The notes under the pieces are model-generated. The model was given only the letters and a program-made list of their open reading frames with translations. It was not told the origin of the DNA and did no database searches. DNA of 44,862 nt, taken from Chara braunii. Lineage: Eukaryota; Streptophyta; Charophyceae; Charales; Characeae. Each line of letters opens with the position of its first letter. Position 1 is the stretch's first letter. Location of the stretch: assembly GCA_003427395.1 (NCBI GenBank), contig BFEA01000045.1, forward strand, positions 3,062,865 through 3,107,726, in the 5' to 3' direction. Positions 1 to 8,592 of the stretch are shown piece after piece. Made by a program: the position numbers and the translations under genes.

Positions 1-640
1 GGGAAGATCAACCGGAACATCACACCAAGTAGGAACATGACAAGGAGATGCTAGACTAATGGAAAAGCACATGCATTGAAGGGAAGATCATCCGGGACAT
101 CACACCAAGTAGGAATATGACAAAGAGGTGCTAGACTTAATGGAAAGGCACATGCATTGAAGGGAAGACCAACCGGAACATCACACCAAGTAGGAACATG
201 ACAAAGAGATGCTAGAGCTAGATGAAAAGCACATACACATAGAGGGGAGATCATCCGGTACATCACATGCTATTACATAAGTAAAAACAAGAGTCTAAGT
301 AGGCAAGATCACCAAAGTTGAATCAAATGCCATCTATGAAAGATGCGCTATACTACCTACTTGTGTGAGTGTGGAAAACACAAATTTGGAGAGCCCAAAC
401 CACCAAGATAGCATCAAGAATCATCCATGGGTGCAACGCTATACTACCCACTAATGTGAGTGTGAAAATCACAAGTTTGAAGTTCCCAAATCACCAAGAT
501 TGCATCAAGAAGCATCCATGTGTGAAGCGCTACACTACCTACTAGTGTAAGTGTGGAAAACACAAGTTTGGAGAGCCCAAATCACCAAGATTGCATCAAG
601 TAGCATCTAGGAAAGAATCGGAGTACTACCTCCTAGTGCA
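1..640. repeat. Satellite-like tandem repeats, about 80-90 bp monomers
   Basis: Monomers containing 'cacaccaagtagga', 'catgacaa.gagatgctagact' and 'cacatgcattgaagggaagatc' recur from 1 to about 290. Related 'caccaagat.gcatcaag' / 'ctactagtgtgagtg' monomers follow from about 360 to 640. The same word order is found in the 91-bp array at 31530-34060, so these are branches of one satellite family attached to the long LTR. Confidence 0.75.
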
Positions 641-643
641 TGA

Positions 644-915
644 GTGAAAGAGAAGAGTTTGAGTAAGAGAGAAGGTGAAGTAAGAGAAGGTGGAGGAGAA
701 GGGGAGAGAGATGAGGAAGATGGGGATGGAGAAGAAGGGGAGGAAGGGAAATGGAATAAAAGTAAGGAGGGGGAAGGAGGAGATGAAGAGGGGAGAGAAG
801 AGAAGGAAGAAGGAGGGAGTGAGGAGGAAGAAGAGGAAGAGGAAGGAGGAGAGGAAAAAGGAGAATGAGAAGAAGAAGAAGAAGAAGAAGAAGAAGAAGA
901 AGAAGGTGAAGAAGC
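644..915 (+). repeat. Purine tract ending in (GAA)n
   Basis: A nearly uninterrupted A/G tract that ends in a pure GAA run at about 867-905. It occupies the same position in LTR copies 2 and 3. The Lys/Glu-rich and, on the other strand, Leu/Ser/Phe-rich frames it produces are artefacts of the triplet repeat. Confidence 0.9.
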
Positions 916-1694
916 ATTTTCCTTCCTCTCACCTTGTTGATTCCTTGGTGTTGGTGTCCTCTTGATGAAGCTTCCTCTCCTTGCACAATCCTCTCTTGGC
1001 TATGACTTCCTTCTTCTCCAAGCCCTTCTCTCCTCCTCCCTTGCTTTCTCTCAGGCTATGGCAAGCTCCCCAACTATGGCTATTGAGTCCTCCCCTCTAG
1101 GAGGGCTAATGGGGCTCCTCTAGCCTCTCCTCCTCTCCTACACCCAGGAGGGATATGGCGGATCACCTTCCAAGTGTCTCTCCCACCATCACTATCCTCT
1201 AGAGTCTTCTCCACTACCTCCTAGTCTCCTCTAAGCTCTCCCACTAGCATGGGCTCCTCCCTCCTCACTCCAAGTGCAAAGATGCTCCTGTGAGCTCACT
1301 TGGGCAGCATGGGCGCTCCTCATGCAAATGTGAGAGTGGCGGATTGCACCCTCAGTTTATGTAGGCTGAAACCAGCAGTCCGGCCAGCCCATGAGCCTTG
1401 AGGTGAACCGAGGTACCCCCAAGGCAAAATTTCTTCACTAGGCCCTCCTGGAGGTACCTGGGCCTCATTTTGGCCAAGTACATGCAGTCCAAGTGGTTGG
1501 TACCAACTCGGACTGCCTCTTGGCCTACTCCAGCCTCTTTCTCATTGCTCAAATGCTGCTCCCTAGGGTCCTAATGCCCAAGGGGTAGCAATATTTGAAA
1601 GAAAAAGGCCTTGTGGGCCTTTTTCTCGATTTTTCCAAGTTTCGGCCTCTTTTGAGTAGGCCGGAGCATTTTTTCATATGATGGCACCTTTTCA

Positions 1695-1721
1695 GCCTTG
1701 GATCTGGCTGAGATCCAAGGC
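1695..1721. repeat. 11-bp perfect hairpin in LTR
   Basis: Arms 1695-1705 and 1711-1721 are perfect reverse complements around a 5-nt loop (ggctg). The same hairpin is intact in copy 2 at 19253-19279. In copy 3, at about 35218-35244, the middle of the 3' arm has one mismatch. Confidence 0.9.
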
Positions 1722-2028
1722 CAACAATAATCCGAGCTACCCCCTAGTAGCCCTTCAATTTTGAGCCCCTAAGTCTACTTTTTCAATTTTTGGTGCATCT
1801 GGCTCTCTTTTTGGGCCAAATGCACAGTTTTGGCATTTTCCCCCTTTTGTTTCTTTCCATTTTGGGCTGCCACCTCATTCCGGAGCTAGCCGTTTTGAGC
1901 TGGCCCACAAAAAACGGCTAGTTCCTCTCTACCATGAGATCTGATCTTAGATCCATGGCTCAAAAGAAAACCGGTCACTTCTTTTTTGCATTTTCTCTCA
2001 TTTTCAACTTTTTAATTCATATTTTTTT

Positions 2029-2055
2029 GAGATATGGCCCTAAGGGCCATATCTC
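2029..2055. repeat. 12-bp perfect hairpin in LTR, loop variable
   Basis: Arms 2029-2040 (gagatatggccc) and 2044-2055 pair perfectly around the loop taa. Copy 2 has the identical stem at 19590-19616 with the loop cgc. The stem is conserved while the loop changes completely. Confidence 0.9.
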
Positions 2056-2102
2056 TGCAATCCAGATTGCCCTCCCTCATTCTAGGAGGGATGAGGTCAC
2101 TG

Positions 2103-2137
2103 TTGGGACCTGCCAATCCCTACTGTGCAGGTCCCAA
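2103..2137. repeat. 11-bp hairpin with paired substitution in copy 2
   Basis: Arms 2103-2113 (ttgggacctgc) and 2127-2137 are perfect reverse complements. Copy 2 has ggacctac at 19667-19674 with gtaggtcc at 19688-19695. A G-C pair has become A-T with both partners changed. Confidence 0.85.
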
Positions 2138-2555
2138 TAGGCCGGCACATTCTCCTCCACTCTTTTCTCCCTCTTTGTCTCATTCTCCCTCCTTTTTCTC
2201 TCATTTTTCTTTCTTTTTATTTTATTTCTGTTGAACCAAGTGTCAAACTGTTGTGCACCCTCTTTCTAGGCCCTAGGGCCTCATTCAAGGCCAGGTTCAT
2301 GGCTATTACTTGGCCGTTACATCTCGGATTCCAATAATGGCACCCCCATGCTCCTAGGGGGTTCCATTTTGCTCCCGTTTGCCCAATTTTGAGCCCCTCT
2401 TGCTCCGATTTTCTAAGGGCAAACTTTTTCTCATGTTGAGGCTCTTAATGCTCTATTTCCTTATGCCTAGCTAGTCCGAGATACCCCGGACTGTTGGGCA
2501 GCCTTCCCAACATCCTTATTTCACTTTTTTTCTCCCACAACTCCCCCTCTTGCTC

Positions 2556-2577
2556 CCACTAGTGCTTGCACTAGTGG
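2556..2577. repeat. 10-bp hairpin ccactagtgc/gcactagtgg
   Basis: Arms 2556-2565 and 2568-2577 pair perfectly with a 2-nt loop. Variants occur at about 3976-3996, 20176-20197 and 21606-21627, and inverted at about 35847. The motif therefore occurs twice per LTR copy. Confidence 0.85.
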
Positions 2578-3000
2578 TGCTAATATTTTTCCACCGTCTA
2601 GATCCTCGATCTCGACGGTGCCGTTTGCTTGCACAATTATTCCTTGTGTTTGCTCATGGTTCCCTTGGGACATCCCAAGTCCCCGCCATTTTCCTACATG
2701 CTAGCTCCATTTCCTTGTCCCGCCGGAGGTCCCACCGACGCGTGTCCCGTTTTTCGATTTTTATTATTTGGACCCATTTGGCCCTCGACAACATCCCGGA
2801 CGACGTTCCATTTTTATTTTTTTGGGGACCATTGCCCTTGGTGGTCCCATCATTTCTATATGCGTGGCGATTTTTCTAGATCGTGAGATCTCATCTCACG
2901 GTTGCTGTTTACCGTCTTTACTTGCCCCTTGCCGAAATTGCTCCTTTCTAGCCTTTCGGGCTTGCCGTAGCCCAATTCCCCTTGGCCTTGGCATTCCCAT

Positions 3001-3186
3001 GCAGTCCGTAATTTCTCGGACTGCAGTCATGGCTGTTTTCCACACCTACAGCGCCACAACTTGCCCCATGTTGAAAGAAAAATGAAGCGGTAAATTTTAT
3101 AGTGCATCCGGGCTCAATATTGGCTCCGGATGCACCTAGAACATGTGTTTCCTCTCCCCCATGCAGTCCGTTGCAACTCGGACTGC
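3001..3186. repeat. Cluster of three hairpins (gcagtccg and gtgcatccgg stems)
   Basis: Perfect stems occur at 3001-3008/3017-3024 (gcagtccg), 3102-3111/3126-3135 (gtgcatccgg) and 3163-3170/3179-3186 (gcagtccg). The gtgcatccgg hairpin is repeated about 160 bp further on (near 3270-3300). Both hairpins recur in copy 2 (about 20729-20820) and copy 3 (about 36619-36815). Confidence 0.85.
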
Positions 3187-3726
3187 AATGAGGGTCAATT
3201 CCTTAGCCCCAATGCCCCACAACTAGCCCTTACTCAAAAGAAAAAGAAACGGTCAATTCCCAAGTGCATCCGCGCTTGATTTTGGCTCCGGATGCACCTA
3301 AAACATGTGTTTCTCCTCATGCATGTGTTTCGTTTTATTCCGGTTGCAAGAGACCTTGATTTTTTTTTATTTTCTTTGCAAAAATCAAAGAAATTCAAGG
3401 TCCTTTGTAACCGCCATATTCCAGAATGAATCTGGTCATGGATGAATCTCCCCAAGTGACCGTTTTTTACCGTTAAGGCCTTTTTCTCTTTTATTTTCTT
3501 TTCTTTTTTTTTTCCTCCTTTCTTGGACAGTAGGGACCTGCTAGTCCCTACCTATGGCAGTCCCTACTGACGGCCAACTCACTCACTCCCTCTCACTTTT
3601 TTTGTCTTATTCTCCCCCATTTTCTTTTCTTTTCTTTCTTTTTTTTAGCATGCCAAGTGTCAAGTGGTCGTTAAGGCCCTTTTCTAGCCTCTTCCTCTTA
3701 GTTTTGGCCCTCCCTATGCCCAAGGT

Positions 3727-3750
3727 GCAGTCCGTTATTTCTCGGACTGC
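3727..3750. repeat. 8-bp hairpin showing C-G to T-G to T-A series
   Basis: Copy 1 has gcagtccg/cggactgc. Copy 2 (21364-21387) has gcagtctg/cggactgc, a T-G wobble at the seventh pair. Copy 3 (37255-37278) has gcagtctg/gagactgc, a T-A at the same pair. All three have an 8-nt loop. Confidence 0.85.
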
Positions 3751-4012
3751 AATAATGGTCTTCCCATGCCCATGGGAGCCTCCTTTTACTCCTACATTTC
3801 TCCCACAATGGTCCCTCCTACTCCGAATTTCTCCCGGAGGGCTATTTTTCACATGGGGTCTTACTTGACTCTATTTTCTTGAGGGAGGCCGATCCGAAAT
3901 TTTTCGGATTGCTCCCATGCCTCCCACTTCAGTTTTCTTTACTTTTTCTTTTTCTTTTGGCCTTCCCGTTTGTCACCACTAGTACTTGCACTAGTGGCGC
4001 TAATATTCTTGG

Positions 4013-4036
4013 CCGTCAAGATGTCGATCTTGACGG
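4013..4036. repeat. 10-bp hairpin with compensatory end pair
   Basis: Arms ccgtcaagat (4013-4022) and atcttgacgg (4027-4036). Copy 2 has tcgtcaagat/atcttgacga at 21643-21652/21657-21666. The outer C-G pair is replaced by T-A. Confidence 0.85.
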
Positions 4037-4129
4037 TGCATCTTGCATTTATTATTTTTCCCTCATGCGTTGCCGCCGTTTCTTCGTGGGACTTTCACAT
4101 GTTCCCGTCGCTTGTCCCGTTGGTGGTTC

Positions 4130-4330
4130 CCAACACTTAGTCCTGCCGGTGGTCCCCGACAGTTTGTCCCGTCAGCGGTCCCCGACACTTAGTCCCGTCG
4201 GCGGTCCCCGACACTTAGCCCTGTCGGCGGTCCCGACACTTTTCGCCCCGGATGCCATTATTTTTAGTTAGTCCTACGTGGCCCCGGGTGCCTTTCCCCG
4301 AGGTGTCGGCGGTCCCCAACACTTTTCGCC
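4130..4330. repeat. 26-bp minisatellite in LTR copy 1
   Basis: Imperfect units of the type 'gtcccgtcggcggtccccgacactt'. The same array is at about 21740-21900 in copy 2 and 37510-37800 in copy 3, with different unit numbers. Because 26 is not a multiple of 3, all frames can stay open, which explains the long but meaningless ORFs over these arrays. Confidence 0.8.
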
Positions 4331-4873
4331 CCGGATGCCATTATTTTTGCTTAGTCCTACGTGGCCCCGGGTGCCTTTCCCCGAGGTGTCCCATGCCCCT
4401 TGGGCGTCTTGTCGCCCCATAGCGACCCCTCTCCTTAGTCTTTCCTTGCGCCTTGTGCGTGCCGATCTCTTTGGCCATGGGCCTCCGTTCCACGGTTCTC
4501 GTAGGTGGCCCCCCACGTTGGCCCTTCATTTCTGGGTTTCCCGCGACTTCTGGTCGCACATCCCTTGACTTCCTCATTCCCTTATTGCTGTCGCGCTGCA
4601 ATTGCTAGTTCAAAGGGCCCTTTGGCCTTAGTCTTATTGCATTCCGATGGCCCTCCTGGCCTCCTGCTATGTTCTATGTGCCGCTGTTCTTGTGCTCGCT
4701 CGCCGGCCGCCACTTAGTTCTTTTCCCCCTGTGGTTCTCGCCCTATGGCATTATTCCCTCCTGCAGCCTAAGCCTTTATCTCGTCTTACTTCGGATTTCT
4801 CTGTTGTGCACAAATCGTCCATATTCGGTCTCTCGAGTGATGGGAAGTTATTCGGGACTCACCAGTCCCGACA

Positions 4874-4908
4874 CATTCCCCCCACTCTTTCGCGATGTCC
4901 TCATCGCG
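4874..4908 (-). promoter_or_regulatory. Polypurine tract plus hairpin before 3' LTR
   Basis: On the minus strand a hairpin cgcgatg-agga-catcgcg (4891-4908) is followed by a purine tract containing gagtggggggaatg (4874-4887), then immediately by TGTCGGGA of the LTR. In LTR retrotransposons a purine tract at this position primes plus-strand DNA synthesis. A second copy of the same hairpin-plus-purine module is at 6199-6233. Confidence 0.75.
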
Positions 4909-5029
4909 CAACAATCTCTTGTAAGTGAGTTTTGGAGGGAGTAGATGAGAGAGGGAGGTGAGGTGTTATGAATGGTTAGTTTGCCAGGGTCCGTTTCGTT
5001 CTTTTCCCATTCCTTTCTCAATTTTTTCC

Positions 5030-5790
5030 TTAGCTTCCACCTCTTGGGGTGGAGGAGGGTATGAGGGAGTCGAAGATTCTACAGCTTAGACCAGGTTGCT
5101 CATTTCTGTCATAGCTCTGCCTCTTTTTCTTTCCCTCAATTGAGGTGCAAACTTCCTCTTCAGTCAACTCTGTATACTCAGCAGGGCAGCCCATAATTCT
5201 TTCAACTTCAGTACATGAAGCAGACGAAGTTCTCCTTGCTTCATGCACTTAACTTATGGCATGCTGGCTTTATTCCCAGGGCTACAATTTGTTGTCATAA
5301 CACAATTGGTTTTCACATTTTATGCCTCGGTTTTGTTGATAACAAATTGTAGGCAAGTTTTCGGATGCAACTCAATGTCAGGCATTTGCTCCGGAAGGGG
5401 GATGTTCGTCCAGTACAACCGCCGCCTTTGCTGTGGTGATACCCACTTCGAATCAGTGAGTCCAGGCACAACTCCCCCTAAGTGCTTCGTAATCTCAAAT
5501 CTGTCTTCCCATTTCATTGAGAAACATTTCGGATTTGTCTCATTCAATGCTCTGAGAGTCGTCAAAATTAATCTACTTTTTGGCCCGTGCAATCCATATT
5601 TTCCCTTTACCGTTTCCCGACGTTCAGGCCTTGCCAAATCCTCATGCATCTCCCCCGGGTCCTTTCGCCCGACTTTCCTCAGGTCCTACCAATTTTGCAT
5701 TCATATCACTATTTTGTCATTTTCTTGTTCCTTGCTTATTTTTAACTTTTTCATGCAAGCTGTCCGGTTCATCCCTTGTGCATCTCTCTT
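5030..5790 (-). pseudogene. C5 cytosine DNA methyltransferase (DNMT3-like) C-terminal remnant
   Basis: On the minus strand the 5649-5320 frame carries VSPQQRRRLYWTNIP (5398-5442), the target-recognition signature of DNMT3-like and related C5 methyltransferases. It is preceded by a segment resembling the 'R.eI...Lg..P..iDs' block. The 5248-5030 frame carries TEVERIMGCPAEYTEL (about 5165-5212), which resembles the DNMT3 C-terminal 'tEmERvfGfP.hYTdv' block. Between them, in a third frame, lies a TT.NS..GK-like stretch. At least two frameshifts and stops separate the pieces. Sequence upstream to about 5790 has a weak GP.E.SRAKG stretch that might be a decayed motif IV, but motifs I and IV are not recognisable. 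It lies on the same strand as gag-pol, just inside the 3' LTR, so it was probably carried by the element. An intact enzyme would methylate cytosines in nuclear DNA; this copy cannot. Family assignment is good, DNMT3 subtype likely. Confidence 0.7.
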
Positions 5791-6165
5791 TCGGACACCT
5801 TGTCAGACCTTTTTCTCAGACTCATGCAAACCAAATACTCATTTGTTTCCCAGCCTGCCAGTCTTTTTCTCAGATCCATCCATAGTCCATCATGCAAGTC
5901 TTTTCTTTTCCAGTTGTCTTGCTCGGCCCATTTTCAGGCTCATGCCAAATCAATCACACAAGTCGTTTGCCAGGCCTTTTCTCAAGCTCATGCAACGTCA
6001 ATTTCTCACCCGTTTCTCTTCTGGACATCTTGCCAGGCATTTTCTCAAGCCTGCGCAAAGTCAATTACTCATCCATTCTTCTTTTCTTGACATCTTACCA
6101 GGCCTCTTCTCAAGCTTGCGCAAAGTCAATTACTCATCCCTCCTTATGCTCATGGTATCCTTATC
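5790..6165. repeat. 63-65 bp degenerate tandem repeat
   Basis: Units beginning 'caggc.ttttctcaagc' followed by 'tgcgcaaagtcaattactcatcc' and 'gacatcttaccagg' start at 5971, 6034 and 6099. More diverged units extend left to about 5790. The long plus-strand frame across this region (5243-6406) is driven by the repeat and is not accepted as a gene. Confidence 0.75.
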
Positions 6166-6198
6166 TTTTGCACACTTTTTCTTCGGTAGATGGCACAC

Positions 6199-6233
6199 CT
6201 TCCCCCCACTCAAAACGCGATGTTCCCATCGCG
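6199..6233 (-). promoter_or_regulatory. Second hairpin plus polypurine tract
   Basis: On the minus strand cgcgatg-ggaa-catcgcg (6216-6233) is followed by a purine tract containing gagtggggggaagg (6199-6212) and then TGTGCCA. This duplicates the arrangement at 4874-4908, with the same 7-bp stem and a different tetraloop. It could be an internal polypurine tract or the edge of an older, eroded LTR. Confidence 0.65.
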
Positions 6234-7420
6234 CGACTGGTCCTCACTCGGAGGCACGAAACCTTTGGTCCACCAACCGCAAGCCAAGGGCACAAGCCCA
6301 TCCGCTTCACAAACAGAAGAGTGATCAGTTCCTCCCCAGCGGACGACGCCTCATCCTTCTACTCGGTCCGACCTTTCTTCTCTTACGTGGCGAGCACCAA
6401 TACTGAGGTTCCTCCTCACGTCTGGTAGGCAGGTCCAATCCAAGCCTTTCAGGGCCTCGTCTAGCCGTACGAGCATTCCTCGCGCACCGTTCCTCCCGAG
6501 TGGTGATTTTCTGGATCCGACCTCTTCTTTTCAAGAGAGTTGGGGCTCTCAATTAGTCCACGAGTGCAGTTACGAAGACCTCGCAATTAGTCCCGAAGCG
6601 GTTGTAATGCTCCGGCGGGGTGGTGTCAATGCCCCGTGTTGGTTGTGGCTTCCACCCGGTACCACGCCCAACTCCTCCCTCTGGACAATGCTGCTCAACT
6701 TAACGCGAGCCGCCGTGGTCTATTCCAAGCGGCCATGCCGCCCCTCAACGGCATGGCGTGTGGTTGGGGAGAACAAAAAAGACTAGAAAAAAAGAATGAC
6801 TCTCTCGCCCATTTGGTTCCCTCACCCTTTGACGTTTAGGCGTTCAACACGAGGTGCAACTTGAACTTCCCGACTAGAGCTCGTTGTCGAGGTCAATTCC
6901 GGACGTCCCGCACCGATCCAAGCGGTAGGTGCCTTGGTCCTTTAACCCTCATCCTCTTACAAGAGGAACAGGTCGCGCTGAGACTTTTTCCCTTACAGGG
7001 ATAGAGGTCTTGGGGTCGCGGTGCGAGCACCGGTATCCCCCTCCTGCTGAGGCCAAAGACTAGAAAAAGAGAAAATCCATTTCAAGGCTATTTCCAAGCT
7101 CATTTCAAGTTGCCTAGGGTCCCCTGACTATGCAATGCAATATTCAATCCTCAATCATTCAATCCAATGCTATTTCCAAGGCTGATTCTCATAACTGGTC
7201 CGTCAGCCTCTCATCAACAAGGCCACCCACACGGCCGGTCTGGTGGTCATTCTCTCAATAGTCATTTCTCAAGGCTGACCCTTCCGTCCATCCAATCCTC
7301 AATTCTCATTCCTCAACACCCAATCTTTGTGACCGTCCCAACTGTCCTTGCCCCTCTTGGCTTTAAGGTTCCGCCTCTTTTATTCTGTCCTTCTCATTCA
7401 TATTTTTTTTCCGCCTCCTT

Positions 7421-7640
7421 GGCAATTTCAGCGGCCGACCCACCGGCCTTTTCCATCTCTTTCATTCCTCTCATTGGCTATTTCAATGACCGACCCACTG
7501 GCCTTTTCCATTCTTCCATCCATCCATTGACTATTTCAATGACCGACCCGCCGACCCTTTTCCTTCTCTTCCATCCATCCATTGGCTATTTCAATGACCG
7601 ACCCACCGGCCCTTTTCCATCTTATTGCTCATTCCAACAC
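7421..7640. repeat. About 60-65 bp tandem repeat, roughly four units
   Basis: Units share 'ggctatttcaatgaccgacccaccggccttttcc' followed by 'catccatccatt'. The first unit (7421-7470) is diverged. Confidence 0.8.
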
Positions 7641-7726
7641 ATTCTCAATCAATCCTTTCTCAATCCAATATGCAGGGGACCCCAGTGCCTATTTCAAAAG
7701 GAATGACCCTTGTCAAGGGCCATTCC

Positions 7727-7888
7727 CGAACAACCTGGTTAGGGTCGTTCTTATCCATTCTCAAGTCGAGCAACCTGGTTAGGGCCATTCTTTTCCATTC
7801 TCAAGTCGAACCACCTGGTTAGGGCCATTCTTTTTCATTCTCAAGTTGAACACCCTGGTTAGGACCATTCCTTTCCATTCTCAATGTT
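7727..7888. repeat. About 40-bp tandem repeat, four units
   Basis: Four successive copies of 'acctggttagggccattc' plus 'tttccattctcaagtcga', each about 40 bp. The last unit ends in 'ctcaatg'. Confidence 0.9.
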
Positions 7889-8592
7889 AGTGCCCGAGGG
7901 GGTGGGCCTCGAGGTTACGGATCCCATTTATGTCTCGGAGGTTAGAAGGTGGCCATCTCATCGCAGTTTTGTTTTGCGTGCTGTTTTCCTTTTTTCCATT
8001 TCTCTCAATTATGTACCATCCATGCGTACATCCGACTTAGCATCTAGTACTCGAGTTGGGGCTCGCGACCCCAAGCAGCACTTAGCTCACCCGGTCGTTC
8101 ATCCATAACAAAAGACAGGGGCGCCCCTTCCATTTTCACTCTTCCTAATCACTCAGGCTTAGGCTATTTCTCAGACTTATTCATGACTCAGTTGGATTAG
8201 GTTCCTAGGGAAGGAGTGTTCTTCACGCCCCTTAACCCATAGGTTCCCTAACCTCTCTTGACCAACATTCAATGCCTTTGCTTGCTCGTCAATCCGTACT
8301 CACAATTTCTTTCCTCAAAAGCACAATCCTCATTCCATCCAAATTTCACAATACACCCTTCCCAACTGGTCTCATCCCATGCCCCATGTCCTTGTCTTGT
8401 GTACCCACTTTCAAAGGTAGCTCATCCAAAGGTAGCCTCAATATGCTATCTTCTAATCTTGTCACGACGCAGTCTTAGCTGACCCTTCCATCACTCATCC
8501 TTTGCAGGCTCACTCATACTATACACATTTTGCTCCAATGTTTTGCAATTGAGAATTAAAACTAGGATTTTTGCCCAACACTCAATCAACCT

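Larger units (their letters stand above)
1..4873 (-). mobile_element. Long LTR, copy 1 (3' LTR of the minus-strand element)
   Basis: The order satellite (1-640), purine tract (644-915), pyrimidine-rich block with 'aggagggctaat' (about 960-1360), hairpin-rich block (about 1600-4050), 26-bp minisatellite (about 4130-4330) and terminal hairpin (4853-4870) recurs in copy 2 (17845-22456) and copy 3 (to 38223). The end is TGTCGGGA on the minus strand (RC of cccgaca at 4867-4873) and it is preceded on that strand by a purine tract, as expected for the upstream edge of a 3' LTR. Open frames here are short, not conserved between copies, and mostly produced by pyrimidine bias, so I call no gene. Confidence 0.7.
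6234..8592. other. 3' region of the element without a convincing gene
   Basis: Between the second polypurine tract and the acidic ORF I see two tandem repeat blocks (about 7421-7640 and 7727-7888) and pyrimidine-rich sequence. A basic, Arg-rich minus-strand frame (6325-6552) includes SPRKRRKV, but it has no support beyond being open. In element orientation this would be 3' untranslated or eroded accessory sequence. Confidence 0.5.

Noticed and set aside
5243-6406. 387-codon plus-strand open frame
   Set aside because: It runs antisense to the methyltransferase remnant and through the 63-65 bp repeat; the translation is low-complexity and resembles nothing.
7167-7706. 179-codon plus-strand frame
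   Set aside because: Composed of the 60-65 bp tandem repeat and pyrimidine-rich sequence; antisense to the element and without family resemblance.
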